Shown: positions 53,324 to 62,990, numbered from the stretch's first letter. The stretch: 64,000 bases of DNA from Rummeliibacillus suwonensis (GCF_007896435.1 NZ_VCBL01000001.1:2665078-2729077), one strand, 5' to 3'. The notes: generated by a model from the letters alone, not told the origin. A program made the numbers and translations.

Positions 53324-54243
53324 ATATTACCCATCCTCCTTATAAAACTCTACGTATATTAATAAATGCACCTTAAAAGCGCATTCAAATGCTAATCATT
53401 ATTGAATACAAGAAGTATTATAGCATGATTTGAGGAAAATAACACTCTGTTTCAAGTAATTTCTTTACACAATACTATTTTCATACTATACGATTCTTTC
53501 CACTATTTTAACCCATTAAATACTTGAAATATTCCATTATTTTCGAAATCATGCTTCATATTATGTTTTTTACTTTTACATATTCGTATGATTTTACGCT
53601 TGCTAATAAGGAAGAAGGACAAATCAAACTTTCTATTTTATGTATAGCGATCTCAATATTTAATTTAAACGATTCGCATATGATTTTTCAGCCATATTCA
53701 TTATGCAATTTTATCTATTCAAAATAAGTGTCATCAACTGATTTTCGCACTACAATTATCGAATCAGCTGATAAATTATATCAAATTCTTCAATTGATGC
53801 TACATATGATTCATTCCCATTTACATTTTTTCAATTTCGTTATTTGTGACAGCAAGAAGATCTTGTGCTCTAAATATTCTTTAAATACAGCTTTTGTCGT
53901 ACTCGCTGTATTTGTTGGTTCATTCTAAGGAATAATAACAATGAACTTGCCATTGCAAACAAAAATAGGCCACAATGTCTTTGCAATAAGGTATAGGTCA
54001 TTCTAAATCTTCTATAATTTTTGATATTTTATACTAATAACTTGAATTTTCTCTTTTTATATAAAATTTAAGGTTTCATTATTGACATATTCATGTTAAT
54101 CTATTCAAGTGTCTTTCATAACTATTGTAATTATAATTTTCAGATAACAACGAATATTTAATTACCTTTTTACAATTAGTATGACCGGTTTAAATTTATT
54201 TCTAAATATTACATGCAGTATATTTTAAAAAGGAGTCTTTTTT
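53324..54243. other. Long intergenic region upstream of brnQ and tagO
   Basis: A 920-base, very AT-rich region between divergent tagO and brnQ. Two plus-strand frames of about 65 codons (53524-53727 and 53728-53928) lack ribosome sites and family features. On the minus strand near 53930-53820 about 37 codons are open, starting NEPTNTASTTKAV. It may be a decayed gene. A small hairpin ATTGCAAA/TTTGCAAT (53952-53959/53980-53987) is also present. I see no credible gene. Confidence 0.45.
54135..54149 (+). promoter_or_regulatory. CodY-box-like sequence upstream of brnQ
   Basis: AATTTTCAGATAACA matches the CodY consensus AATTTTCWGAAAATT at twelve of fifteen positions. It lies about 95 bases before the brnQ start. 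BrnQ-type transporters are commonly repressed by CodY when branched-chain amino acids are plentiful. That CodY exists and acts here is inferred. Confidence 0.45.
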
Positions 54244-55587
54244 ATGCAGAATCAACATCTTTCTCTGTGGGAAAAAATTTCAGTCGGCTTTATGTTATTT
54301 GCATTGTTTCTAGGTGCTGGTAACATTATTTTCCCACCGTTACTTGGTCAACAGTCCGGTGATCATTTCGTCTTAGCCATAATTGGATTCTTAATAACTG
54401 GTGTTGGTCTCCCATTATTAGGAGTTATTACAGTGGCAAAATCAGGTGGTGAGCTACAAGATATGGCGGGCCGCATTAGCCCTCTATTTGGTGTAATCTT
54501 TACAGCCATTGTGTATCTTGCAATTGGACCATTTTTTGCATTGCCTCGAACAGGTACAGTATCTTATGAATTAGGCATCAAACCTTATTTATCAGAAGGA
54601 ACCGCAGCATCGTTTTTACCATTATTAATCTTCTCTATTGTTTTCTTCTTGATCACCATATTTTTCGCGCTGAATCCAAGCAAACTGATTGACCGTGTCG
54701 GTAAAATACTTACTCCCGCGCTTTTAATCGTCATTACAGCACTAGCTGTGAAAGCAATTGTTTCACCAATGGAGGGTTCTGGGAAGGCTATCAATGGATA
54801 TGTAAAAAATCCATTTGGTGAAGGTTTTATACAAGGCTATTTGACGATGGATTTCCTTGCCGCCTTGATCTTTGGTATTGTAATCGTTGAAGCCTTAAAG
54901 GGTAAAAACATTACACATAAACCAACAGTTGTTAAAACAACTATCTTCGCGGCATTCATTGCAGCGGCTGGATTAGCACTTGTTTATCTGTCACTTGGCT
55001 ACATCGGTTCATCAAGTTTCAAAACAATCGGTGGATTTGACAACGGAGCAGACATTATTACAAAATCTGCAAATGTACTTTATGGACAATTTGGAAACAT
55101 CTTATTGACGGCTGTTATTTTACTGGCATGTTTAACGACATCAATCGGACTAATGACTGCATCATCTGAGTTCTTCCATAAAATCTTCCCTTCTATTTCT
55201 TATAAAGGTTGGGTATGGATCTTCACAGTTTTTTCAACTTTTGTCGCAAATATTGGTCTAGAACAATTGATTGCCATCTCTTTACCCGTACTACTTGCCA
55301 TTTATCCACTTGCAATCGTATTAATGTGCTTAACACTTGTTTCAAAATGGTTCAATGATGCACGTGCTGTTTACATTTCTGCACTGATTTTCACAAGCTT
55401 TGTTAGTGTCTATGATGGTCTTAAACAGGCAAAAATTACATTTACAAGTTACGAAGACTTTCTAAATAATATTCCCCTTTACTCTGCAGGGATTGGCTGG
55501 TTAATCCCTGCTATTGTAGGCATAGTTATCGGCTACGTGATTTCATTGTTTAGAAAAAGTGATAGCCATTCTGTAACAACCAACTAA
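54244..55587 (+). CDS. brnQ: Branched-chain amino acid transport system carrier BrnQ
   Basis: A sodium- or proton-coupled transporter for leucine, isoleucine and valine (LIVCS family). The 447-residue product has about twelve membrane segments and the family motifs GFMLFALFLGAGNIIFPPLL near the N-terminus, AIGPFFALPRTGTVSYE, and LLACLTTSIGLMTASSEFF. AAAGGAGTC lies upstream of ATG 54244. It is a single gene between terminators, with a CodY-like site upstream. Confidence 0.95.
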   Translation: MQNQHLSLWEKISVGFMLFALFLGAGNIIFPPLLGQQSGDHFVLAIIGFLITGVGLPLLGVITVAKSGGELQDMAGRISPLFGVIFTAIVYLAIGPFFALPRTGTVSYELGIKPYLSEGTAASFLPLLIFSIVFFLITIFFALNPSKLIDRVGKILTPALLIVITALAVKAIVSPMEGSGKAINGYVKNPFGEGFIQGYLTMDFLAALIFGIVIVEALKGKNITHKPTVVKTTIFAAFIAAAGLALVYLSLGYIGSSSFKTIGGFDNGADIITKSANVLYGQFGNILLTAVILLACLTTSIGLMTASSEFFHKIFPSISYKGWVWIFTVFSTFVANIGLEQLIAISLPVLLAIYPLAIVLMCLTLVSKWFNDARAVYISALIFTSFVSVYDGLKQAKITFTSYEDFLNNIPLYSAGIGWLIPAIVGIVIGYVISLFRKSDSHSVTTN

Positions 55588-55607
55588 TATGTTTTTTTAG
55601 ATGAATA

Positions 55608-55652
55608 GGCTGTAAACAAGCTCATAAAAGAGTTTGCCTACAGCCACTTTTC
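55608..55652 (+). terminator. Intrinsic terminator of brnQ
   Basis: GGCTGTA (55608-55614), with further pairing through AACAAGCTC/GAGTTTGCC, pairs with TACAGCC (55639-55645) and is followed by ACTTTTCT. It lies 20 bases past the stop. Confidence 0.75.
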
Positions 55653-56049
55653 TATATAAAAATCACGAACTATCATTAAATGCTGCTTAATCTATCCAAA
55701 ACCAAAATTTTTTTCAATTATTGAATCTTCCTTATGCGCCACCTCCTTCTCCATATATTTTCTATTTTTGCCTGTCAGCTAACAGCTATCCTTTGAAACT
55801 AAATAAACTTTTAGCATATAAATATATATCAATTACACCTCCAGCTAACCAGTGTTCGGATTTTTCTTCGGTCTGCTCGAAAAACTCTTCTTCCAAATCC
55901 GTGATATCCATCGAAGACTTAGGGCAATACGATGTTGGTCATGAAGCTGTTGCGGCATAAATACGAGGGCATAAGACTTTGATCCTCTATTCCTCTAGAT
56001 ATTTGTATACTTCGCTGGATGAGGAAAAACAACTACTCATAGGAAGGTC

Positions 56050-56150
56050 GCTGAAAAACCATAGAATCACCATTTTTGTTGATAAAAATCCATTTTTTCT
56101 TTCATTTTATGACCTTGAAAAGTTAATTTTCACCATGTTTTTGAAGATGA
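56050..56150. repeat. Second dispersed element, copy 2 (about 100 bp)
   Basis: Same element as at 41984-42083, same orientation, matched along its whole length. Identical blocks are TTTTCTTTCATTTTAT and CATAGAATC/GATAGAATC-type ends. The two copies are 14 kb apart. Confidence 0.65.
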
Positions 56151-56299
56151 CTAGACTTTTTCATTGGCTTTCTTATAGGGGGAAGCTTCTGTACCTGTCG
56201 CTTACGCTTTCGGTACAAAAAAGGTTTGCTCCTGCCACTACGCTTTCGTCGCATCAAACATTTTCTGAATCAAGATCAATAAATTATACCTGTTGGTTA

Positions 56300-56430
56300 G
56301 GAAATGAACTTCTTCTTCACTGTGTTGAGTTGCATCAATTTGGCTTTTTCAAGTAGCTGTTCCTCGGATTATTTTTGCTTGTTACCTAAGTCTTGAAATG
56401 GAGTCCATTGCCTGTTAATATGGGATAAAT
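56300..56430 (+). repeat. Dispersed intergenic element, copy I
   Basis: GTTGCATCAATTTGGCTTTT (middle box), then TTCAAGTAGCTGTT, then CCATTGCCTGTTAATATGGG and GATAAA (3' box). The 5' box is lost. A further 3'-box fragment (CTTACTGCCTGCTTATATA) lies at about 58205-58225, after the YerD-like gene. Confidence 0.5.
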
Positions 56431-56596
56431 ATTCTACTTAAAGAAAGTATTTGCAATATTTTTCTCATCATGCTTCAACTTTTTAATTTAAACGCTTGAA
56501 TCTATCTCGAAATGTGATATATTTAATACGCTATTGAGATAAATTCACAGGTTAGACACAATTATAAATAGATTTTAGAGGTTAGGAGATCATAAA

Positions 56597-58165
56597 ATGT
56601 TTTCAACTATATTATTAATTCTAATAACTATTTTTATCATTATTCCTGCAATCTTATTATTAGTTTTATATATAATAGATCGTCGGCAAAAACAACATGC
56701 AATTCTACGAAATTTTCCAATTCTCGGTAGAATACGTTATATTACAGAAAAAATAGGACCTGAACTTCGACAATATTTGTTTGATGATGATCATGATGGT
56801 AAACCATTTAGTCGTGAAGACTTTTTACATGTCGTATTACCTGGGAAATACTTAGGAAATGTCATTGGATATGGGTCAAAACGCAATTTTGAAGAAGCAG
56901 GATTCTACATTCGCAATGCGATGTTCACTAAACAAGTAGATGAAATGCGTGTAGACCAAAGTCAAACTGTGGAAACGCAAAAATATGTTATCGATTCTGA
57001 TGGATTATTTCAACGTAAAGAACATACAGAAAAAATAACGGTGCAACCTTGGCTGCTTCCAGAAGAAGATGCTATTGTGATTGGACCAAATTGTCGTGAA
57101 CCATTTGTTGTCCGCAGTTTAGTCGGCCAATCTGCTATGAGTTATGGTGCACTTGGAAAAAATGCTATTTCCGCTTTATCCAAAGGAATTAGTATGGCAA
57201 AAGGTTCATGGATGAACACTGGTGAGGGTGGACTTTCTGATTATCATTTAGCTGGCGGTGCTGACATCATCGCTCAAATTGGCTCTGGTTTATTTGGCTA
57301 TCGTACAAAAGATGGTGAATTCAGTTTTGAATTATTAAAAGAAAAAGCAGCAATTCCTCAAGTAAAAGCATTTGAATTAAAACTTGCACAAGGTGCCAAA
57401 ACTCGTGGTGGTCATGTTGAAGCAGAAAAAGTGACGGAAGAAATCGCCAAAATTCGTAACGTTGAACCTTATAAAACGATTAATAGTCCAAACCGTTTCC
57501 ATCAATTTAATGATCTACCATCACTATTTGATTTTATCGATCAGATTCGAGAAACTGGCGGTCTTCCTGTCGGCATTAAAATCGTAATAGGTAGCCCTGA
57601 TGATGCAGAAGCGCTTGCATCATATATGAAGGAATCTGGTAAAGGTCCAGATTTTATCACAATCGATGGTGGTGAAGGCGGTACGGGTGCAACATTTCAA
57701 GATTTAGCTGACAGCGTTGGTTTACCTATTCATTCTAGTCTTGTTCTTTTACATGATGCCCTTGTTAAACATGGTGTACGTGATCGTGTTAAGATTATCG
57801 CTTCTGGTAAAATTATTACTGCGGACCGTGCAGCGGTTATCCTTGGCTTAGGCGCAGATCTAATCAATATTGCACGCGGATTTATGATTTCAGTTGGATG
57901 TATTATGGCACAACGTTGTCACACGAATGAATGTCCTGCGGGTGTTGCAACAACGAATCCCAAATTACAAAATGGTTTAATCGTTGAAGAAAAAAAATAC
58001 CGTGTGACCAACTACATCATTACTATGCGGAAAGGTTTGTTCAGGGTAGCAGCAGCAGCTGGTTTAGACTCCCCAACCAAATTTAATAGCGAACATATCG
58101 TCTACAAAGATGACTATGGACGCGTGTTCAAAGTTGAGAATCTAACAACAAAACAAATAGGTTAA
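56597..58165 (+). CDS. yerD: FMN-binding glutamate synthase-like membrane protein (YerD type)
   Basis: The 522-residue product has one N-terminal membrane segment (residues about 3-26), then a GltS-like FMN barrel of the large glutamate synthase subunit. It shows SAMSYGALGKNAISALSKG, MNTGEGGLSDYHL, GAKTRGGHVEAEKVT, TIDGGEGGTGATF, GLGADLINIARGFMISVGC, and the cluster-type C..QRCHTNECPAGVATTNP. The family resembles YerD of B. subtilis, whose role is unknown. There is no glutaminase domain, so it is not a full glutamate synthase. A GGAG-containing site (GAGGTTAGGAG) precedes ATG 56597. It is a single gene. Confidence 0.9.
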   Translation: MFSTILLILITIFIIIPAILLLVLYIIDRRQKQHAILRNFPILGRIRYITEKIGPELRQYLFDDDHDGKPFSREDFLHVVLPGKYLGNVIGYGSKRNFEEAGFYIRNAMFTKQVDEMRVDQSQTVETQKYVIDSDGLFQRKEHTEKITVQPWLLPEEDAIVIGPNCREPFVVRSLVGQSAMSYGALGKNAISALSKGISMAKGSWMNTGEGGLSDYHLAGGADIIAQIGSGLFGYRTKDGEFSFELLKEKAAIPQVKAFELKLAQGAKTRGGHVEAEKVTEEIAKIRNVEPYKTINSPNRFHQFNDLPSLFDFIDQIRETGGLPVGIKIVIGSPDDAEALASYMKESGKGPDFITIDGGEGGTGATFQDLADSVGLPIHSSLVLLHDALVKHGVRDRVKIIASGKIITADRAAVILGLGADLINIARGFMISVGCIMAQRCHTNECPAGVATTNPKLQNGLIVEEKKYRVTNYIITMRKGLFRVAAAAGLDSPTKFNSEHIVYKDDYGRVFKVENLTTKQIG

Positions 58166-58501
58166 GTGATTGATTTCAAAAATGAAGTTGCATTTTGAAA
58201 TGGAAGACTTACTGCCTGCTTATATATAGGCTAAAAAGAAAGATTGCTAGATTATCCCATAGGTTTTTGTAAAAAAACTGCGCGGTAAAAAGCACGAATG
58301 TTGATTGATAATCGTACCACATCCACAAAGTCAGATTTTTAGTTTAACTTTCGAGGTTGTATATGATTATCAAACCATTCGTGCTTTTGAGTTATATGTT
58401 TTTTGGCTGTATGTCCTTTTGAAGGAACACAGCTTTAGTGAATACATCTCTTTAGAAGTAGTTCTTGAGTGGTTTCTTTTTCTCCAAAAAGTTTTTTCTT
58501 A

Positions 58502-59833
58502 TCATATAGTCACTTTTTCGTTCACTTCTTTTAGAGCGACACGTTCTACAGCTTTTGCAACGGCCGCGTGAACATTTGGATCTAATGGATGCGGCACTAG
58601 ATCGCCATTATGTGTAGCATCTACGATAGCTTTAGCAGCAGCTAGTAGCATTGGATATGTAATACTTTTTGCGCTTGCATTCAATGCTCCGCGGAAAATT
58701 CCTGGGAAGCCCAAGACATTATTGACAAGTCGACCATCAGCCGCATATGCTGCTCCTGCTTCAAGTGCATCTTCCGGCGTTATTTCCGGGAATGGATTTG
58801 ACAGTGCCAAAATAATTTGACCCTTGCGTACCAATTCTGGTTTGATCAAACCGCTCACACCTGTTGTAGCAATAATAATATCGCAGTGTTCCATTAATTC
58901 CTCAATGGAGTTCATCACCGTTCCACCAAAACTTCTAAGTCTAACGAGTGAACTTTCTTGTAGATCACTACCGCATACTTCTTTGACACCATATTCTAAT
59001 AACATTCGAGAAATGGCTAATCCAGCTGCACCAAGCCCAATTTGACCAACTACTGCTTGTTTTAAATTAATCCCCGTATAACGACATGCTGACAGTGCTG
59101 CAGCCAATGTGACAACCGCTGTTCCATGTTGGTCATCATGCATGACTGGAATTGTCAAATCTTTTTTCAAGCGCTCTTCTATTTCAAAACAATGTGGTGA
59201 ACCAATATCTTCTAATAAAATACCGCCAAACCCTTGTGCAATATGTCCAATCGTTTCAACTACTTCGTCTGGATCGCTTGTATTCAATAAAATGGGTACT
59301 CCACTAATTCCAGCAAACTGATCAAACAATACCGCTTTTCCTTCCATTACTGGCATACCTGCTACTGAACCAATATTACCTAACCCAAGAATGGCCGTAC
59401 CATCTGTCACAATCGCCACTGTATTTCCAATACTTGTGAAATAATGTGCTTTTTCGGGTGAACGATGAATTTCTTGACAAACACTTGCAACGCCTGGTGT
59501 ATAAATTCGACGTAAATCGCCAACTGAACGGACATCGATTTTACTCGTCATGTGTATTTTTCCGCCTTCATGCGCTTTCATCACATCATCCGAAACTGCA
59601 CGAACTGAAATATATTTGAGCTTATTAATCGCTTTCACAATTTCATCTAACTGTGCTAAATCCTCACATGTACATGAAATATCCCGAACGGTAGATAATG
59701 TACCAATTTTTAGCGTTTTAATATCACCTATATTACCACCTTGATCCCCAATTGCTTTTGCAACCTTTGCTAAATTACCGGGCTGTGAAGGTGTTTCTAC
59801 AATTAAATTACGCATAATATTTTGGACAGACAT
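58502..59833 (-). CDS. mleA: Malic enzyme with N-terminal ACT domain
   Basis: Oxidatively decarboxylates malate to pyruvate with NAD or NADP. The 443-residue product has an ACT regulatory domain at the N-terminus (LIVETPSQPGNLAKVAKAIG). The malic enzyme domains follow: RRIYTPGVASVCQEI, GTAILGLGNIGSVAGMPVMEGK, LEDIGSPHCFEIEERLK, IPVMHDDQHGTAVVTLAAAL, and VGQIGLGAAGLAISRMLL as the NAD loop. GGAGG precedes ATG 59833. The ACT domain is also seen in MleA/YqkJ-type enzymes of Bacillus. The cofactor cannot be told by eye. It is a single gene, convergent with the YerD-like gene. Confidence 0.9.
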   Translation of the reverse strand: MSVQNIMRNLIVETPSQPGNLAKVAKAIGDQGGNIGDIKTLKIGTLSTVRDISCTCEDLAQLDEIVKAINKLKYISVRAVSDDVMKAHEGGKIHMTSKIDVRSVGDLRRIYTPGVASVCQEIHRSPEKAHYFTSIGNTVAIVTDGTAILGLGNIGSVAGMPVMEGKAVLFDQFAGISGVPILLNTSDPDEVVETIGHIAQGFGGILLEDIGSPHCFEIEERLKKDLTIPVMHDDQHGTAVVTLAAALSACRYTGINLKQAVVGQIGLGAAGLAISRMLLEYGVKEVCGSDLQESSLVRLRSFGGTVMNSIEELMEHCDIIIATTGVSGLIKPELVRKGQIILALSNPFPEITPEDALEAGAAYAADGRLVNNVLGFPGIFRGALNASAKSITYPMLLAAAKAIVDATHNGDLVPHPLDPNVHAAVAKAVERVALKEVNEKVTI

Positions 59834-60132
59834 TCCATTTCCTCCATCTTTATCTTGAACTATTCTTTTGAATGTTTTTAATTATTAGACTACATTCTAC
59901 TACTACACCCTATAAAGGTAAATATTTATATCATAAACGAGCTGAAAAATCACAATTATCTGTAAAATAAAGAACGTTTACGTTTGGAATTTATTAATTT
60001 AGGGCATGCTTGAACTGTAGTGATTTACATATATTCGCCTCAATGTAAAACACTATTCCATTATTCATTGCTTATTTCTATATTGAAATAAAATATCTAT
60101 ACACAAGAAACCATTAACCTCCTCAGCTCTTG

Positions 60133-60168
60133 CAAAGAACCGCTAATTCCCTTGTTAGCGGTTCTTTG
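60133..60168. terminator. Strong orphan hairpin between two divergent genes
   Basis: CAAAGAACCGCTAA (60133-60146) pairs perfectly with TTAGCGGTTCTTTG (60155-60168), a 14-bp stem and 8-base loop. It lies between the divergent malic enzyme and LysM genes, where no gene is expected to end. It may terminate an unannotated small RNA or be the remnant of a lost gene. The downstream T content is modest on both strands. The rest of 59834-60473 shows no gene. Confidence 0.55.
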
Positions 60169-60473
60169 TTGTCGATTCATCTCAAAATCAGAGTCTGCGG
60201 ATTGTTACTAATCTAGTTGTAGAATAAGTATCTTAAATCTCCTTATTTTATACACCCAACTACTCTATTGATACAAATCCTTATCAAATTCAACACCAGC
60301 ATTCATCTGTAGTCCTTTTTTCACACTTTTTCGATTCTATATTCAAAAATATATTTTCATTGATCTATCAAATTTCCCTTTTTTTCTATCTGGATTGTTT
60401 TCGTTTTCATTTTTAACTACAATGAAACTAACAATATTTGTACGCTTTCATCTAACAAAAGGGAGTGATTTTT

Positions 60474-61772
60474 GTGAAAAAAGCTGTATATTCTGTTCTA
60501 GCATTCGGAGCTACTGCATTAGTAGTGAATGGACAAGATGCACAAGCAAGTACCAGTACATATAAGGTCAAAAGTGGAGATTCTTTATATGTCATTGCTC
60601 AAAAATATAAAACGACAGTATCTCAGCTTAAGAAATTGAATCATCTTACTTCGGATATGATCTATGTTGGGCAAAAAATTAAAACTAAAAATACAACAGT
60701 TTCAAAGGTAAGCACTGCCTCAGCCAACAAAAATACAAAAACGGCGACGAAAAAAACATCCACCTATAAGGTGAAGTCTGGTGATTATTTAGCGAAGATT
60801 GCAGCTGAACACAATATTTCGTTATCATCACTTATGAAAGCAAATAGTCTTACAAATGACAAAATTTACGTTGGACAGACATTGAAAATACCTGGTACGT
60901 CTACAGTCAAAGTTGCTAGTACAACAACTACCAAAAAGACAACTACTACTAGCACAACAAGCAATGGAAAAACAACCACCTACAAAGTAAAATCTGGTGA
61001 TTATTTAGGAAAGATCGCGACTAAATATAAAGTGACAGTTGACGCCATTCAAAAAAAGAATAATCTAAAAAATAATACCATCTATGTTGGGCAACTATTA
61101 AAAATTCCTGGAAGCAGTACTTCAAGTACGACTTCAAGTAGTTCCAAGAAAAAAACATCGGTAACTTCTAAATCCACTTCCAAATACACCGTTGTTGCTG
61201 GTGACACACTTTCAACTATTGCAAACAAATTTGGGATTACGGTTACTCAGTTAAAATCATGGAATGGCTTAACTTCCAGTCTTATTCGGGTAGGACAAGT
61301 ATTAGCGGTCAAAAATACAGGTACAACTAGCCAACAACAAAAAGAAAATACAACCACTGTTTCCAATCCTACTGTTGTTCAACAACCATCTTCCAAAGTA
61401 GTGAAAACAGCTATGAATCTAGCACTTTCTTTGCAAGGTATACCTTATGTATGGGGAGGATCTTCTGCAAGTGGCTTTGACTGCAGTGGTTTTATCTACT
61501 ATGTATATAAGCAAGCAGGATATAGCAATATTGTAAGAACAAGCGCTGCTGGTTACGAAGCAAGATCATACTATGTTTCATCACCTAAAGCTGGCGATTT
61601 AGTATTCTTTAAAAATACGTACAAACAAGGAATTTCCCATTTAGGTATCTATATTGGGAACGGTCAATTTATTCATGCTGGTGGCGATTATGTACAAGTT
61701 TCTTCTGTTAATGATTCTTACTGGAAAAGCCACCTTGATAGTTACAAACGATTCTATGATTTAAAATACTAA
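60474..61772 (+). CDS. LysM / NlpC-P60 peptidoglycan hydrolase (LytE/CwlS-like)
   Basis: A secreted D,L-endopeptidase that cuts peptidoglycan stem peptides during growth or cell separation. The 432-residue product from GTG 60474 (GGGAG eight bases upstream) has a signal peptide ending DAQAS. Four LysM domains follow: STYKVKSGDSLYVIAQ, STYKVKSGDYLAKIAA, TTYKVKSGDYLGKIAT and SKYTVVAGDTLSTIAN. They are joined by Ser/Thr/Lys-rich linkers. The C-terminal NlpC/P60 domain has the catalytic cysteine in SGFDCSGFIYYVYKQ, and His in ISHLGIYIGNGQFIHAGGD. It resembles LytE, LytF and CwlS of B. subtilis, in which the number of LysM domains varies; the exact counterpart is not clear. Confidence 0.93.
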   Translation: MKKAVYSVLAFGATALVVNGQDAQASTSTYKVKSGDSLYVIAQKYKTTVSQLKKLNHLTSDMIYVGQKIKTKNTTVSKVSTASANKNTKTATKKTSTYKVKSGDYLAKIAAEHNISLSSLMKANSLTNDKIYVGQTLKIPGTSTVKVASTTTTKKTTTTSTTSNGKTTTYKVKSGDYLGKIATKYKVTVDAIQKKNNLKNNTIYVGQLLKIPGSSTSSTTSSSSKKKTSVTSKSTSKYTVVAGDTLSTIANKFGITVTQLKSWNGLTSSLIRVGQVLAVKNTGTTSQQQKENTTTVSNPTVVQQPSSKVVKTAMNLALSLQGIPYVWGGSSASGFDCSGFIYYVYKQAGYSNIVRTSAAGYEARSYYVSSPKAGDLVFFKNTYKQGISHLGIYIGNGQFIHAGGDYVQVSSVNDSYWKSHLDSYKRFYDLKY

Positions 61773-61840
61773 TTTCGAGAAATTCCCAAAATAATCTAGA
61801 CTAATTTCATATTACCTAAAAAATTTGTTTTAAAGGGGAA

Positions 61841-61874
61841 TAGTATGCTAGAAGTAGCCTAGCATACTATTTTT
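61841..61874 (+). terminator. Intrinsic terminator of the LysM/NlpC gene
   Basis: TAGTATGCTAG (61841-61851) pairs perfectly with CTAGCATACTA (61859-61869), loop of seven, then TTTTT. It lies 68 bases past the stop. Confidence 0.9.
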
Positions 61875-62023
61875 GATATACAAGCATAAATCACGTGTAA
61901 ATTCTTGTAAAAAACAAGTGCAACTAAAAATGTCTATTCTCTTGCTTTGGCTGAAGTCCTGTCGTGAGAGATTTGTCAATCAATGCAGGATAAAATCGAA
62001 ATCTCTATACCTTGTTACACAAC

Positions 62024-62040
62024 TGTAATATAACTGTAAA
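62024..62040 (+). promoter_or_regulatory. WalR-type box upstream of the NlpC/P60 gene
   Basis: TGTAAT (62024-62029), five bases, TGTAAA (62035-62040) fits the WalR (YycF) consensus TGTWAH-N5-TGTWAH exactly. It lies about 117 bases before the start of the hydrolase gene. WalRK controls cell-wall hydrolases in Bacillus and Staphylococcus. Confidence 0.65.
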
Positions 62041-62156
62041 TGAAATTGCGTTGTCTTTCTCCAATATTTTTTATAAAGTTATATCTGTGATTATTAAAAA
62101 TTATAGACAATTGTTTTATATACATAAACATTGTTGAAATCAGTTGGAGGAATTTG

Positions 62157-62897
62157 ATGAATAAGAGAGCAGTATTTACAGCGATCGCTTCAGGCGCATT
62201 AGCATTAACAATCAGCTTTGGTCATGTTAACGCAGCAGAAAACAACCAATCAACATCTACTACAGCGAAAACTACTAATGTAATCCAAAAAGTTTCAAAC
62301 CCTAAAGTAACAAAAATTAGCGGAAAATATCATGTTACAGCTAGTTCATTGACATTACGTGCAGATGCTACTACAAGTTCAAAGGCTCTAGCATACATCA
62401 AGAAGAACACAACTGTAAAAGCAAGCTACAAGACAGTTGCTAAAGGCAAAACTTGGTTTAAAGTAACTGTTAAAGGTAAAAAAGGCTGGATGTCAGCTGC
62501 CTATCTAAAAAAGGGCTCTGGTGTTAAAAAAGCATCAGCAGAAGCTGGACTAAGCAATATCGTAAGTACTGGTAAGAAATATCTTGGCGTTCCTTATGTT
62601 TATGGTGGCACTACTCCTTCAGGTTTTGATTGCAGTGGTTTTACTCGTTATGTTTATGCTAAAAACGGCATTTCTTTACCACGCACGAGTCGCGCACAAC
62701 GAGCTGCTGTAAAATATACAAATAATCCTCAACCAGGTGATTTAGTATTCTTCAATGTTGGTGGCGGTGCTATTACGCACGTTGCTATTTATGCTGGTAA
62801 AGGTATGTTAGTACATGCTGCTGGTAGTCATGTCCAATACCAAACAATGAGCACTTACTGGAAATACTACGTACACAGCTATGGTACAGTTCGTTAA
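62157..62897 (+). CDS. SH3b / NlpC-P60 cell-wall hydrolase
   Basis: The 246-residue product has a signal peptide (MNKRAVFTAIASGALALTIS, cleavage near VNAAE). It has one bacterial SH3 domain (GKYHVTASSLTLRADATTSS..GWMSAAYLKKG) and a NlpC/P60 peptidase domain with Cys in PSGFDCSGFTRYVY and His in ITHVAIYAGKGMLVHAAGSH. ATG 62157 is chosen because GGAGG lies six bases upstream. It has the usual layout of a D,L-endopeptidase that trims stem peptides. A WalR-type box lies upstream. It is next to a second NlpC/P60 gene, from which it differs by SH3b in place of LysM. Confidence 0.93.
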   Translation: MNKRAVFTAIASGALALTISFGHVNAAENNQSTSTTAKTTNVIQKVSNPKVTKISGKYHVTASSLTLRADATTSSKALAYIKKNTTVKASYKTVAKGKTWFKVTVKGKKGWMSAAYLKKGSGVKKASAEAGLSNIVSTGKKYLGVPYVYGGTTPSGFDCSGFTRYVYAKNGISLPRTSRAQRAAVKYTNNPQPGDLVFFNVGGGAITHVAIYAGKGMLVHAAGSHVQYQTMSTYWKYYVHSYGTVR

Positions 62898-62940
62898 TCA
62901 AATTATTTAAATTCCAACTATTCAACAACATCCAACGGAA

Positions 62941-62990
62941 TCCCTACATAAAGGACTTTTCAAATAAAGTTTTTTATGTAGGGATTTTTT
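62941..62990 (+). terminator. Intrinsic terminator of the SH3b/NlpC gene
   Basis: TCCCTACATAAA (62941-62952) pairs perfectly with TTTATGTAGGGA (62973-62984) and is followed by TTTTTT. It lies 43 bases past the stop. Confidence 0.9.

Larger units (their letters stand above)
55653..56596. other. Repeat-rich intergenic region between brnQ and the YerD-like gene
   Basis: About 940 bases without a credible gene. It holds, in order, a segment of mixed composition (55850-55980, ending CATGAAGCTGTTGCGGCATA), copy 2 of the 100-bp element and a degenerate direct repeat. That repeat (about 56190-56265) has two units built on CCTGTCGCTTACGCTTTCGG and CCTGCCACTACGCTTTCGTC. Copy I of the dispersed element follows (about 56300-56430). 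Such a pile-up suggests an insertion hot spot or decayed mobile DNA. The open frame at 55979-56356 lies across these repeats and has no ribosome site. Confidence 0.55.

Noticed and set aside
53524-53928. Two plus-strand frames of about 65 codons upstream of brnQ
   Set aside because: No ribosome site, no start context and a composition typical of AT-rich intergenic DNA.
53930-54243. T-box or other leader RNA before brnQ
   Set aside because: No specifier-loop or T-box sequence seen; only a CodY-like site.
55979-56356. 125-codon open frame between brnQ and yerD
   Set aside because: It overlaps two dispersed elements, has no ribosome site and no homology that I recognise; its second copy at 41984 is not open in the same frame.
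61890-61995. Another copy of the dispersed element after the LysM gene
   Set aside because: Only short phrases (CAGGATAAA, GGCTGAAG) match; below what I can accept.
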